Notes under the pieces: model-generated
Told to the model about the DNA's origin: nothing
The model's database searches: none
What the model saw: only the letters and a program-made list of their open reading frames with translations
From: Castanea sativa
Lineage: Eukaryota > Streptophyta > Magnoliopsida > Fagales > Fagaceae
NCBI RefSeq assembly: GCF_040712315.1
Contig: NC_134015.1
Coordinates: forward strand, 14,466,945-14,530,944
DNA length: 64,000 bases
Direction of reading: 5' to 3'
Shown: one piece after another, positions 21,450-35,460 of the stretch
Position numbering within the stretch: position 1 is the first letter of the stretch
Layout: every line of letters begins with the position of its first letter
Translations under genes and position numbers: made by a program

Positions 21450-24240
21450 TAACTTTTAGCGAATAATGTAGGCAATCAAATAGAATGTCTTGATTTATCC
21501 TAAGTCTATTGTTGGTTTTAGGAATTGGGGATTGTTATCATGTCGATGAAGCACCCCTTACTTTGCAACTTAACAAATTAACCAAAAAAGAAAAAGAAGA
21601 TAAGGAAACACCCCTCAACAGTATTGATCAATTCTACTTTTCTAGTCTAGTTCCGAATGCATATGTTTGCATTCCTGTCCAAGTTGTTGCCACTAGGTAT
21701 TCTGAGAGATCAGAGATGTGTTCTACAAATTTGCTTACAACCAACTTCTGAACAACAAATGCTTTTACACTAACAAATGTTTTATACAAAATCTAATGTT
21801 GGACAAGTTACCAAAATTGCGTCTCAAAGTTCACCAATTAGAGTGGCTTGGTAGGTAGGTTGGATGGATGAGGGATCATAAAGAGCTAAGATACTACTAG
21901 CCTGCTCCAGTCATTCAAAGAATTTGAGGGAGGCAACTGACCCCCAAAAACCCTCTTGACTCCTCTATAAAACAGTCTGCAGATCCTCCTTGCTTTGTAA
22001 GAGCTAAACTTAAGATGCCTCTCCAATCCTTTGATGCTTTAATCTGATCTTATCACGATACTGGAATCCATTTCTGTTTCTTTCATTCCTTGTGGAGAAA
22101 CAAGCTTTCACAACGCTGTCTAGCTCAATAATATTGAAGGAGCAGCTAATGTTTGCAGCAGAGGTTCCAGGATCATTTTGTGAGTTAATGATTGTGGTGA
22201 GAATGATGATGCTGGTGTGTATTGTGGTACCATTGCTTTGTATTTGAGAGGGATTTTGTGTAGCCATAATGGCAATGAAAATGAAGCTGGCAGCAGCGTT
22301 GGTACTGCTGTTGGCCCCTGTAACCTGGTTTTATACTTTATTGCCACATGACAATTCATTTTCAGATTAGAACATGAAACGTTAAGATCTACATGGTTCT
22401 GTCAATAAATTTCATATTATGCATGCATACATTTTATACAATAACATATAAATGCTACAAGTTGGTTTTAGAACAAACCTACTCAGTTCTGGAGCAATTA
22501 TTATCCGACTGCTAAAGGAACTTGAACACTACGTGGTACAGAAGGTGATGCAAGAGACAATAACCCCTTGCAACCTTGATTTACAACCTGGGATCCACAC
22601 TCTAGTGCACCCCCAATAAGCTCTTTTCCTCATGGCCCTTATGGCTTGCAGCTAGAATGACAAAGCAGATAACTAGCAATCCACAATTTATGCTATCATT
22701 TATTTCTCTCTCAAATTTGCTAATGTGTTTGTGTGTTGGAGTGCAAGGAGTGGGAGAGATACGTAGGCCTATTTAGTTCTTAGTTTATTAATCGTTGATT
22801 AACTCTTAAAAGTGAGATTTGGCTGTAAAGGAGTATGATTGATTGGTAGATAACTCAAGGTTTGCAATGAAGATAGTTAAAATGGGGTTTGTTTTATTGT
22901 TGTGTACCTAGCTCTTCTTATCACCTACCTTAATTTATCACTGCTCTCCCTGTCACCAATCCAACAATTACTATAGGAAGGTGCTTGGTGGTTCCATGAT
23001 TTTGAGCCAAAAAAATAAAAGTTTGTTCAATGATTTAGGCGAGAGCAGTTCTATTTTGGGCCTATATATTCTAATTGTTACTGAGGTTGCTTCTTTTTTC
23101 CTTGTTTTGTCGTTTGTAAAATAAATATGATACTGTCCGATTTTCATTTTGGATAATTTGCAATTTCAGGGAAAGCCCTTCCATACCAAAGCCCGAATAT
23201 CCAACAAATAAACTCTGGACGCCCTCTCCTTAGTCCTTACCCGACTGATATTCTTGTTTGTATTATGATACTTCTTGTTTTTTGTGGTTAATTGATAGAG
23301 TAACATAATTTTATTAATGTCACACTTTACAGTAAACGTTTTTTTATTTATTTAAAAGCACTCTTACATTTGGTTAGTTAGACTTTTAATTTGACTTTTG
23401 AGGAATAAAATATTGCTTTATTATAAGATCATTGATATTAGATTACAGTAAACTAAATTATTAAAATAATTTGTCATCAAATAAGGGACTTGTTGTCCAA
23501 AATTTGTGAGGGTTCAGTGCCAGTTGTCTTCTAAGTGTGCAGAAAATATTCTCTTCAGGATTCATTACTGACAATGAGCATAATGGAACTGAGCAAAGGA
23601 CGTTGGTACTTTGAAGAAAGTTATGACGGTAAGAAAGAAAGGGAAAACACCAAACAAAAAGTGGGTCCCACAATTTTTTTGTTGTTTTTTTTTTGCATAT
23701 ATCTTTTGTACATATCTTTCTTTAATCATCTCTTCCTTGAAACCATTCTTCATCAATATCTGCATTTGGGTCATGGTTATGATAATAAGAATCATCGTAG
23801 CCAAAAGGATTAGGCATTTTCCAATGGTGTTCAAGTTTAAATCACTGTCTATACCAAAAGCATAACAATAAAAACTAAAAAGCAATCACTATGGAATAAG
23901 CATCAATGAATAATTGAATACTATAAATTATCATCGGTGAATACAATAAGAAGACTTAATCCCAAAATTTTGGGATTGACTACAAAATCTCAACAGACTA
24001 ATCAGTGAATTGTATTTCAAGATTTTGTATGAATTACAAAAGTTGGTACTGTATAAACCCCTTTAACTTTGCAACTTCATATGTTTTCAGATTAAGATCC
24101 TTCACAAGTTTCCTAGTTATATTAGCAGATTCCCACCATTGATTGTGTATAGATTACCACACTAATGATTTAAGTTTGTAATCACATCCCAAAATAAAGG
24201 ATTACATTACTGCATCAACATGTGGAGGTCGAGGAAGAAG
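21450..24240. other. Intergenic region, no supported gene
   Basis: Several frames under 110 codons overlap on both strands (21509-21751, 22010-22359, 23461-23885), none with recognisable motifs. A string near 23948-23985 (taatcccaaaattttgggattgac) resembles an inverted Au-like SINE tail. The left edge is the end of the segmental duplication. Confidence 0.5.
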
Positions 24241-24355
24241 CAGATTACCCTTTATTAGTAAGTTAGTTAGTTGTACAGTCACTTAGGGTTGGCGTTGAAT
24301 CCATGATCTCCCTCTTCACTGCTCTTACAAGGAGGTACCATTTGAGCTAAACCTT
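24241..24355 (-). mobile_element. tRNA-derived SINE-like fragment
   Basis: The minus strand reads GGTTTAGCTCAAATGGTACC (box A-like) and, 40 bases later, CATGGATTCAACGCC (box B-like). Target duplication not resolved. Confidence 0.5.
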
Positions 24356-24788
24356 TCTTTTTTGGCAACAATACATAACCCCTTGGCAAATGTTTTTATT
24401 GAGCTTTTTGTTTTTTGGCATCAATGAGCAAGAGCTTAGCCTTACACCATTTAAGTATTATCACTTTTTTGAAACAGAGTGTTCTTATCGAGGGATAAAC
24501 TAATGAAACATAAAAAATCCTTGGATGTCAAAACACCCTACCAGCAGCCCTCTTTCTAATTGAGCATAACTAAAGTGCGCATTGTAAATCATTGTTGACA
24601 AGATCGTATAAAGTATAAACACTGATGGAAGAGATTGATTTCATGATTCTCTTGTAATTATTATTTCATTCTTTATACAATTTCGTTGTGTTACATACAA
24701 ATTGAACAAACTTACTCCTGTGGAGCCACCACCTGCCCTCAACAATTTAAGGTGGTTTCTTAGTGCCCGAAGAATAAATGACAATGTA
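24356..24788. other. ZDS downstream region
   Basis: Contains the likely 3' untranslated region of the zeta-carotene desaturase gene on the minus strand. No other gene seen. Confidence 0.5.
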
Positions 24789-27700
24789 TTAGACTAGACT
24801 TAGCTCATCAGTAATGTTGGCAGCTTTCGTGTTTTCTTGAGATTCAATGGCTGCAAGTTTCTTCCGCAATGCCACCAACTCCTCCCCGGCATCACATATA
24901 AATGCAGAAGCTTGCCTGCCAGACAAAGTTGCCCCCTCCATGCTGTCTATGTAATCCTGTACAACATATAACCATTTAGACTTAATACTGGTTTCTTTAA
25001 TTATGTTTCTTTAGTGACATTCATCTGCCTCATGGATTATGGATTTCGTGCAGATTAGCAAGGGCTCATCAGCTAACAACTTAAATTTCAAGAATTTACT
25101 CAAATAAATATTTGTTATCTGTTATTGCAAAAATAACAAAGCTGTCATATGACATTGTTTGAACCAATAGCCAACTTAAGATACTATACTCATCTTAGCC
25201 AAATAGCCGAGAAAGGTAACTTATTATGTCCCTTCTTTCCTACAGAAACTCCCTTGTCCCTGCTGAAAAGAACTGAGTCCCCCAACCATTTTTAGCAGAA
25301 CATGTTACAAGCCATCTCTCTCTCTCATGCTCAAATTTGTGCATCCGGACATGGGTGATAAGAGGGAAAATGGTTATTTTGTAACAAGGTGCAGCCACCT
25401 ACAGCCCATTAGCCATTAGGTTTGTCCAGAAAAATATTATAGACCTGCTCGTAATATTAACAAGTGAAATGTCATGTAAGACATTGTCAGAACCAATGAC
25501 CCACCAACAATGTCTGGCCACATTTGCAGAAAACAGGGAATATTAGTTTCTCTAAAAAGGCTGATTTTACTTATTTATTTTGGTAGATCATAATTTGAGC
25601 CTTGGAACATATTCAAAAATTTAGGTGCTACAAAAAGTGCTCATATATGTTAATTTAGAGATATAGTAGATTAACAACACAACATTTTGAATGACCATAT
25701 CATTATATCCTATATCATTTTTTTTAATAGGTATCATTATATCCTCTATCATAACCTTTTCAGAAGGAATCTCTGGCAAAAGTGTTCCAACAGTTTTTCT
25801 TTTTTCCTTTTTTCTGAATAAATGTTCAACAGTTATATGCATGTTACAACCAAGCATCATGTGAGAGATTCGGGGCAGTGAAGTTACCTGTTTTGTATAA
25901 GAGCCAGCAAGGAAGAAATTTTTTACTGGTGTCTTTTGATCAGGTCTAAATGGATCTTTACCAGGTGCCTCCCGGTATAGAGATTGCCCAATTTTGACAA
26001 CAGATGACCAAGTTACTTCTAAACCTTGAGATGATGGGAATAAAGCCAAAACCTAATAACAAAGACAGCGCTGTTTTAATTCATGTGTTACATTCAAGAG
26101 AAAAGAAATCATGCGTTACAGCGCTGTTTTAATTCAATTGAGAACAGAGCTCTATGAAGCCAACACCACAATGGTGCACATGTGTATCTTCTAAGTAGAA
26201 GCCTCTTTAAAACAGAGATGCAATCTATGAAGTAGAACATAGCCTAAATTTTTAAATTAAGTTATGAGATACTTAAGCATAAAAGATAAATTAACTTCCC
26301 TTTTTTTTCCCCATGGAAAATGGTAAAAAATTTATTTCCAACAGTTTTCTGAAGTTAATCAATATCATAAGAAATTTCCCAAAACATGCACAAGAACACT
26401 GGACAGATAATTTATCATTTTCTACTCCTACTCTGTTGCAAGGAGGATCTAGTCGCCTATTCAATTTGGAATGCAAAGAAGTAGAGTGACGTGTTATCTG
26501 GAATTTTCTACCTTATTGTAAGGTGGGAGAGAAATACTAAAATTTTTTTTTAGCATGTTGACCTTCCAGAAAACAAGTTCAAACTCCGGCTTGTGCAATC
26601 ACTTACTGATTAGATGGCTGCTTTTTCATTTTCCATATTCAGATCTTTTGGATAACCTAAATTTCAGAGGTCAGTTCTCTCTAGGGGACCTATTTTGAAC
26701 CTCCATTGTACTGAAGTTGCACCCATTTCTTTCTTTTCCACTAAATTGTTTATAACCATGAAATAAATTCCAAAACATGACAACTGGACTGGAGAAAGAA
26801 CACATGAAACTGAAAGCAATAACTTTGGTTTCCTTTGAATGCAATTGAGGCTATTTGAGAAACAAGAGTAGTTTTTACCTGTTTTGCCACTCTTGCTATG
26901 ATTTCCTCATTTGGCAAGGGCATGTAAGGATCCCCTGGTGTCAGAACACACCTGCAAGACAGAAACCACTTTTTTGACTGAGTAGGTGAATACAAAAGGA
27001 AAGATTAATGGAGACATAAAAACATGAGAACAGAATATTCATTCCAAATTGGATGTTTGCAGTAGGGCTTTACAACTTAACATCGGGGATTAAAAAGTTT
27101 CAAATCCTTACTGCAAGGTAATATTTAACCAATTACTGAGGTCAAGATATTTGTATTAACTTATGTAAGTATGAATGATATTAGCATTATAATATTGAAA
27201 AAAAAAAATAATAATAACAATAATACATTGAGATCATTGCAGTACATGCCCGAGCCGCTTGAATGAAAACATCGAATAGTATGAAAGTAAAACAATGCAT
27301 ATACTTGTGGGACAGTTTGGTAGTGTTCCAAGTCCTATGTTACTCTCTTTTTTTGGTTTAGGAAAATTCACGTCATCTATTACCTGTTACAAAAGCTTCT
27401 TTTCTTTTTAATATACATTTATTTTCCCTCGTATTCATTTCCCATTATCCTTGAAAAGAAAAGGTGAAACCTAAAACAGAGGTAAAAGTTACATTCAAAA
27501 CAGATAATACCAGTGGTTTTACAGCTTTGCATATACCTTGGCATCTAGAAAAACAAAAGATAGTGAAGGATATGAGAAATGATAATACAAAACAGAAAAC
27601 AGAAAGATTTACCAGTAAATTCTTTTAAAGTGGAAAAAGAAAAGGATTCTAAGTCATAAGCTACCAAACTCCATCTTATAACAAACACAAAAAACAAAGC

Positions 27701-30361
27701 TTAATTTAGTGGTTGAGGTAAAAGTCTAGGTCTAGAAGTGAATCTACATGGAGGGAAGAATGCAAAATACAAATTGCAAGAGCAAAGAATCCTGAGATCA
27801 ATGTAATATACACAAGTTGTGGTAGCAAATTTGTTGATAGTGATAGAGGTAGAAGGGTCGAAATCAGCACACAAAATGTTTACTATGTTGGTTGCAAAGA
27901 ATGAATAGGCATACACAACAACCAGCACAAAGCAAACCTAAAAGAAGGATTAATACACAGCAAACTACAAATAAATAAAAGCCTTCCAGTAAGAATCACA
28001 AGTCATAGCTATCCTATTGACTGGAAACACATGTTGGCAGATCAATATTGACACAATGTAATAAATATTGCCAGAACATAAGGCTCAAATGATAATGATA
28101 AGAACATTTTCCTTACTGGAGCAATGAACCTTGTCCCTCAATGTAGTAGTCTTCAGGAGATGTTAGTGCTAAGTCAGCAAAGCAAGAGAAATCTGCATCT
28201 GGACTATAAAGAAGGTTATCTAACCCCGCAGCTTGCCTCAATTGCCTACCAGTCAGAAGGTAACATTTCACAATGAAATAAAGCAAAAGGTCTTAGGCTT
28301 TCAGAAGTGTAACAGAAGCAGATTTTCCTTGCTCCTCATAGCAATGGCATCCCACTTCTCCATGCCAATAACATCATACAGATGAGATAATTACCTTGAC
28401 CGTTCTAGATCCTGTAACTCTGTGACCCAACCGTTGTATCTTAGTTGTACTGTGACAACAGGAACTCCAACTAGTTCATAAATATTATTGAAAAAGTCCA
28501 ATTCCCTCCACTGAGTTGGAAGTAATCTTTTGATTCCAGGGACATCACATGCTGCCAAAAGAACAGTCCTAGGCTTAGAGAATACTCACCTGACCTAAAT
28601 AAATTTATAATCATAAACAGACACAGAGGAAGAACAAACCACAAACCTGCAACATAAGCATCAGCTTTCACAGTTTTCTTACTAGTAGCCTGAGATGAAT
28701 AACAAATAGTAGGCATTAACACTTAAAAGAAGAATCCCAAAGTCCACAACACCATGTAACAGTTAAAAATACCAGAGTTGTGCTGGACTTCAAAGCAAAT
28801 CAGCAGGTATAGTGATAGATTAATAGATAGATGGTTGACTAATCACCTTAGACATAGCAAGTCCTGTGACATATGTGTCTCCAAGAGCTGATTTATCATA
28901 GAGAATCTCTCTACAACCCCACCTAAGATGGAACCTGTTCTAGCAGAGGAGCAACAAATGAATATAGGAGAATACAGCAAATAATGAATCACTATTCCAT
29001 TCATCTAAAGTTCTCATATTCCAAAAATAATACCTTCCCCCTTTGTCTGTGATATATTTTCTGATGGGACCACTCAAGTAAATATCCGGAGAACCCTTGA
29101 GCATGCGTAGAAGTGAAGCCTCCGTCTTAGTGGCAAACAATGAGAATATAGTGAGCATGCAACGAGCACTCATATTATCACAATCAATAAACCCAAGGGC
29201 ATAGGCAACAGGATCCCACATTCTCTGAATACTCGTGCGTGTGCCACCTTTGGACAAGAACCAATCAGAGAAGCTGATCTGTAAGAAAAAAAATGAAATG
29301 TTCAAATAATAGAATCACGTAAAAAAAATACACTTACGTACAAAAAAGCCTGAGAATAAAAAAGATAGAGCCACAAAAGTACATTTACATTTCAATCAAA
29401 CTATAGCCAAAGACCATGTAATAACACTTCCCCCCATCCCCAAGGACCCCAACCCCATCCATACACACACAAACAAACAAACAAACAAACAAACAAAAAA
29501 TCCAAGGACAAACAGAAAAATAACATAGAAAGGTGGAGGTGAACAGAAAAGTTAGAAGTCTCCATGAAAACTGAAAATTCCCTCCTGGGATTTTTGTCTT
29601 CAGATCTCCTCCAGAGAGTACTACTAGGCAAGTTTTGCAGAAATTACTGCTCCCCAGATGTGTCCTATTGATGGTATGTAGTTTCTGGGACTAGGGTTTT
29701 CCCTTTGTAACCCAAAAACAAAAAGGCAACTATTCTAATAGATCAGAATAAGGAAAGGAGCCCGAAAATATTAGACAATAAAACATCTCTTACACTATCC
29801 AAATTCCGTATATCCCTCATTGCACCATCTGGATCAACAAGAGCCCTCACAACTGGACTTAGAGCAAGAGCCACAGCATTTCTTGCTTTATCATAAGTCT
29901 GCACTTTTACAATATGTGAAAGAAAATAGATCAGTGACAAATTCCAAAGAAGCAAGAAGTTTCAGCAACAATGTAAGCACTGCAAAAGGAGATTTTCCAG
30001 TAAGATAAAATCCGCATTTAGCCACTTTTTTTTTTTTTTCCTTTTCAATGATCTACAAACTGTCAAATTAAGTTTAACCAACTAAAACAGAGATATTTTG
30101 CATCACTAAGAATTGAAAGCACATCTTCGAATGATAATAGATGGTCATGGCATGAAAATATGGTGTGACGAAGGCAGTGGCAATGGCATAGTAAGCACTA
30201 CCTTAAGCTGATTTGTAGTTAAAAATGCACGAATTCCATGTAATGGAGCTCCAACTAGAAATCGAAAATCAAGCTCTGAAGTAGAAAACCAAAGTATTAG
30301 CAACATATTTCTGAGTATAAATGATACACAAATACAACATTCAGCATTGCCAAAAGCAATT

Positions 30362-30419
<58 letters not shown>

Positions 30420-32584
30420 GAAACTATTAAGCTTATTTATTATTAAGTAAAACTTTATTTAAGATCAAGCATAGAATCATACCACCAATTTGACCATCTT
30501 TGTTTACAAAAGTGTGAGTATGGTCCTTCACAAGTAGATTTTTATCTGCACCCACCTAGGTTCAATTAAAATTAGAAAACTATCAGAGACTACATAGATA
30601 GAGAATCTTTTTCTTAAAGAATACATAGTTAACTACTATTCAGGAGATTTTACAAGATTTTGATTCTAAAAAGAGGATAAGCTAAGTCAAGTGCAGAGAA
30701 GGCAAAAATCTGAATCAGCCCATTACATCACAGAACAGGGACCTTTTTTTCCCCTTTCCAGAAATCACAAATCACATCTCTGGTTCATGCCTTACTTGCA
30801 TGTATTTTCTAGCTATATAATACTAATGTGTAAAGTTTGCAACGAATGCTAGAATGTCATATCACTGCAACCAAGCAAGTTATGTTCACCTTTTTCATCA
30901 AACGGAAAAGATTATTATAGCAACCAAAGAAAACATGCAGTCCCATTTCAATGTGGTTCCCACGTCGGTCAACAAAAGAACCCACTTTTCCACCAATAAA
31001 AGACCTTGACTCGTATATATCCACCTGAGAATACAAAAAAAATAAATAAAACAGAGGCAAAGAATATCCTCACAATGAAAAAGCATTAAAATAACAGAAG
31101 ATAAAATACTCTCTAGTGCATTTCTGCTGAAAAAACTTAGCAGAATAACCCAAAATGCTGATTTTATATCTAATTCTTCATTTTCTAAAAAAAACAAATG
31201 GTGGAATGGTGGTATGATCAAGGCATTGGAAAATTGCAGGAAACATAGAAGACATGTTGTCAGCATTTGAGGACGATAGAATAAAATGGGCCAAACCTCA
31301 TGGCCCTGATCCAAAAGTTCAACCGCCGTTGACATGCCCGCTAGCCCAGCTCCAATAATAGCAACTTTCAGCTTAGGTCCCCGATAATGTTCAGGTTCTG
31401 GTGGAAACAACCCTTTTGGAGCTGCCATGTAAATCATTCATTTAAATATATTGAAGTCCAAACACTGCACCTAGAATCACTAATTCCTAAGTAAATGCAA
31501 TCAGAAGATTTTGATCTTTTGGATGCTCATAAAAAAAAAAAAGACTTTTATCTTTTGGTAATATTAAACTAGAATTCAGTCTTTATTAATTTATTGCATT
31601 GACACATTTGCCTAATTGAGAAGCTTAAATCAAAATAAATGATTAAAAATTCATATGCATTCCACTATTTTTAGGATATAGAACTATGAAGTGGTACTGT
31701 GGTAGAAGCCCTTTTTCCAATTCAATTTGTTTAGCTTGTCATAAAAAGAAAATGAAAGGGGAAGAAAAATATACTGGTTTACTAATTTTCACAACTGCAT
31801 ATAAACTTATGCATCCTAGGATTCAATCACAAGACCTGAGGTACGAGTATAACTCTCTTCTCAATCCAACACAAATAGAGGCCTCAAATCTTTCACAGAC
31901 TGAACAGTTCAAGTAAACTTTGAAAGACACAACGTTTTAGGTGGAGAAATGAGTAATTGATAATCCTGAAAACCATCCAAAAAGAAAGAGGGTACTTCCA
32001 ATTGAACTAATTTACTAACCAAGATCAAAGTCTACTTTGCAAACAAGTTTTCATTTTTCCTTTAATGAACATCCAATTCAAATTAACTACTACAAAATTC
32101 AAACCACAGAATTCATTTTTCACATAGCATTTTCTCAACAACAGAATTCAAACCACACATAATATACCCTCCTAACCCCCTTCCCCACTTTTCCCCTTCA
32201 ACAAAATCCAATTCTCAAACTCAGCTCAAAATAACTATCAAATTCGCATATAAATCACCATAAACTCCCTCAAATTCAGTGAAAAGTCACTCAACCCATC
32301 AATCAAAACCAAAAAATTTCTCACCAAACAACAAAATACCAAACACCCAGAAAGCAAAAAAGGCACAAAACCCAGATATTTCAAAGCTCCAGATATATTA
32401 GCACAGAATTACCATTAGTACGCATGTCAGAAACTTTGGTTTCCAAAGAGTCCAAAGAGGAGCGAACCCAGAACCTCTGACTCTTCACCTGAGCCACCGA
32501 ACGCCTACCCCAGAACAAGAACCCGGCCTTGTCACTTCTGGTCCCAGTGACCGAAGCCCCCGGAGAAAGAACCCAAGAAGCCAT
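24789..32584 (-). CDS. ZDS: Zeta-carotene desaturase, complete 14-exon gene
   Basis: Exons (high to low): 32584-32413, 31421-31297, 31024-30890, 30555-30483, 30275-30202, 29898-29794, 29278-29034, 28934-28847, 28689-28647, 28551-28395, 28245-28117, 26951-26879, 26052-25888, 24956-24789. They join in frame with GT/AG borders to 1752 bases, 583 aa. Residues 1 to about 50 (Ser/Arg-rich, few acids) look like a plastid transit peptide. The FAD-binding Rossmann motif is [16 protein letters not shown] (GAGLAG at 81-86), followed by [20 protein letters not shown]. Later landmarks include [21 protein letters not shown] and the C-terminal FAD region [26 protein letters not shown]. The enzyme desaturates zeta-carotene to (pro)lycopene in plastids, passing electrons to plastoquinone; the product feeds carotenoid, ABA and strigolactone synthesis. 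Length is slightly above Arabidopsis ZDS, mostly in the N-terminus. No truncation or frameshift seen. Confidence 0.97.
29468..29498. repeat. (CAAA)n microsatellite in ZDS intron 6
   Basis: About seven repeats of a 4-bp CAAA unit between exons 6 and 7. Confidence 0.85.
30364..30418. repeat. (AT)n microsatellite in ZDS intron 4
   Basis: About 26 uninterrupted AT units lie in the intron between exons 4 and 5, starting about 90 bases downstream of exon 5's acceptor in plus coordinates. Likely length-polymorphic. Confidence 0.95.
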
Positions 32585-33640
32585 AGATAAAAGACACCCA
32601 AAACACTACAAATTTTAAACCAAACAAACTGTTTTTTCTATCTTTGTCTAAACTATGTTTGTATCAAAAGAAATGTAAATTTGGACATGACCCTTTTGAG
32701 AGAGAGAGGGTATCTGAGGATTGAGATGCGCTTAACAGTGGTTTTTGGAAGTTAATGCGGTTGGCATGTGTGTGCGTGTAATGTGCGTGTAGTGTGTACT
32801 GTCTAGTGTCTACTGTGCAGTGTAGTTATTGTAAAAGAAAAGTGCATGAATAATGAATTGTGAACTGTGAAATGTGGAAGTGGAAGTACCACTACTTCCA
32901 TTTCCGCTGACGATAATGTTAATGTTAATGCGCCACACCAAATCTAGAGACTTGGACAAAAGAGTCAACAACTTGGGCTGTTTTATATGGCCTATTGGGC
33001 TGGAAAAACTAATCACTTTTTTCCTTTCTTCTTCTTCTTCTTTTTTTTTTTTTTTTTTGGTTATATTCATTTACACGTGTTCGTGCACAAAGTGTTTATG
33101 TAAAGAGAGAAAGAGTTTAAGTTACAAGTAGTATATTGTAACTATGTCAAAAAATAGTATTTTTTATTGTGTGAAAATAACTCAAGAAAGTCACAATTTC
33201 AATTTAAAATTAGTGTGTGCAGTGTGTGTAAGAAAAATACCCTTCTATGTTATATTCATAACATTACTTAACTTGAATGAGAGGTGAAATTTTTTCTTTC
33301 ATTTCCTTTAAAATTCAATAATAGATGAAAATGAAAAAAAAAAAAAAAGCTGTAAATTAATACATATCAGACTTTTGAAAGTCTTGTGAATTGTAATTCA
33401 ACTTGCCTCTTAATGTTTCCAATTAAAATATTTATTATTCAAATTTCTTATCTTTTGTAACTATTGAAATAAAATAAAAATAAATCTCACACCAATAATA
33501 CATGGAAGCCAGGCCTGATTAATGAACTAGAGAGTAGGAAGATATATTCAACTCACTATAAGGTCATTGGTTTCTTAAAATAGGAAAAAAAAAAAAAAAA
33601 ACTACAAGGTCATTGACACATGCAAGGTGTGGTGGCCCTT
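32585..33640. promoter_or_regulatory. ZDS upstream region
   Basis: Presumed promoter and 5' leader of ZDS on the minus strand. A CACGTG G-box core lies at 33074-33079, about 490 bases upstream of the start codon; such sites can bind bHLH or bZIP light regulators, but function here is inferred only. A TC-rich tract is at 33023-33058. Near 33555-33615 a poly(A) run is flanked by 'acta.aaggtcattg' repeats, the mark of a tiny retro-insertion. Confidence 0.4.
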
Positions 33641-35460
33641 TGTGTGATATTGGGTTGGACTGGTTCCTGCCGTGCTAGGCCTAAAGTGTTCTAGGTCAGG
33701 AAGTTGAGACCAGTCCAATTGCAACCCACCTTAGTCCGGCTTATGCGCAAACTATGCTTGGTTTAGCCCAGACTTTGGTCACATGCCTCTAGCAAGCAGA
33801 GCTGTTATGACAATTACGACCGTCAAATATAATAAAAATAATAACAAATATTTATTCTCCACTTAGACAAAATAAATAGTGGGTCATTACAAGAAACACG
33901 TGTTTTACGAGATAGCAATACAAATTAATACGAAACAGGTGTTACTAAGCTTATTGAATCACAAAGAAATATCAGTCTGCTGTGCAGAGTTATGTTATGA
34001 GGTCTAAGTCAAGAAGGAAAACCATTTCCTCAATGCGAATAATCTCTCCGGAAGAAATTAACTACTTTGAAGGAACGGGCCCTAAATAACTTGTGCCTAG
34101 AGGAGCATCTTGCTTTTAGCAGACAGCGTGGTTTGAGAGGGAGAAGGGAAAATCATCATATTCGGTGCATGCCTGCTATGCTATTCTCTCTTTTTTGTTT
34201 TTTCTTTTCTCTCCGATTCTTTCTTTCTTTTCCCTTTCGTTTTTTATCTCTTCGTGTTTTACTTAGTCGTGGTGGTTCTCTCCTGTTAGATTACTGTTGC
34301 CGTCTCCCCCCTATGCACAGTAGGGGTTCTTTATATAATGTCTGTCGCAGCTGGTTTTTACCATTTTAGCCCTTAACCGTCTTTGTCTGGTGTGAGCGTC
34401 CTTACCGACCATTATTGATTGGTCAATCGCCTAACCAGCGCCACTTACCTTTGCTAGCCGTGCCACTCCACCTCACCAGACAAAGAAGATTATTTTGTTT
34501 GTTTACCTGCCACGGTGTAAGTATTCTCTTTCTTTTCGTCCCTCATGGCATGCACCTAGTGGTTCCAACTCAACTTTGCTTTTTTGGGCTGTATGTCATC
34601 CCAGCAGGACATTGCCTCCAAAAGAGCCTGAGCAGGAAACACAAAAATAAGTTTACCCCCTCCCTACCGCCAGACCATACCCTCTTACCTCTGACCCATG
34701 ACCCACCATTTCTTGTATTGGCTAGGTACAGGCTGGTAGTGTCTAGGCCTTGCGTGTGCCTTACTTCTATGTTCGTCCAAAATCTGCCTGCTGCTCATGC
34801 GTTTGCCGCAGTCTGAAGGTCCATCTACCTATTCTGCCATTTGTCCTTAACTTCTCACGGCATGGGCTGCTTTCCTGATTTCTCATTCTTTATGGCTTGT
34901 TGGGCTTTGCTTGATTGTGGGCTTCCCCTCCTTCGTGTCATTCCACGTGTTTTATTCTTAGCCTTGCTATTACCTCCTGCCACATCATTCTGACATGCCT
35001 ACCATGATGTTACTTGACCCAGAACTGCTGGGCCTCTTTGGGCTTACTACTCATCTCTTTTCTGATGGCCCAATAAACTCATTAGGCATTTTACTACATT
35101 ACTTGTGGGCTCCCGTGTCCCATTTACTTCCTTTTGGGAATCCTTGGCCCTATTTACTTTCTTGGGGCATCCTTGAGCCTTTCTAATTCTATGCTTCTCA
35201 TGGGCTTTTACTAACTCCTTGGGCTTCCTTGGCCCAATTATTTTGTACTTCATCCTTGGGGCTTATGGGCTTTTCATTGCCCCTTACTTTCTTTACTTAC
35301 ATTGCTTTGGGCCTGCTATGGCAGCTGTGGCCCATTCTCACTTTTCTATATCCATCCCGCCCATGAGTTTGCCACTTCTCTCTTTCCAGACATTTTTAGG
35401 TCCATTTGCTTCTTCAAGGTCCATTTGTTTGCTTTATGGACCTATGATCCATTATTCCAG

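Noticed and set aside
21509..22359. Overlapping frames of about 80 codons on both strands
   Set aside because: No motif, no splice-supported extension, and no consistent codon use; not called as genes.
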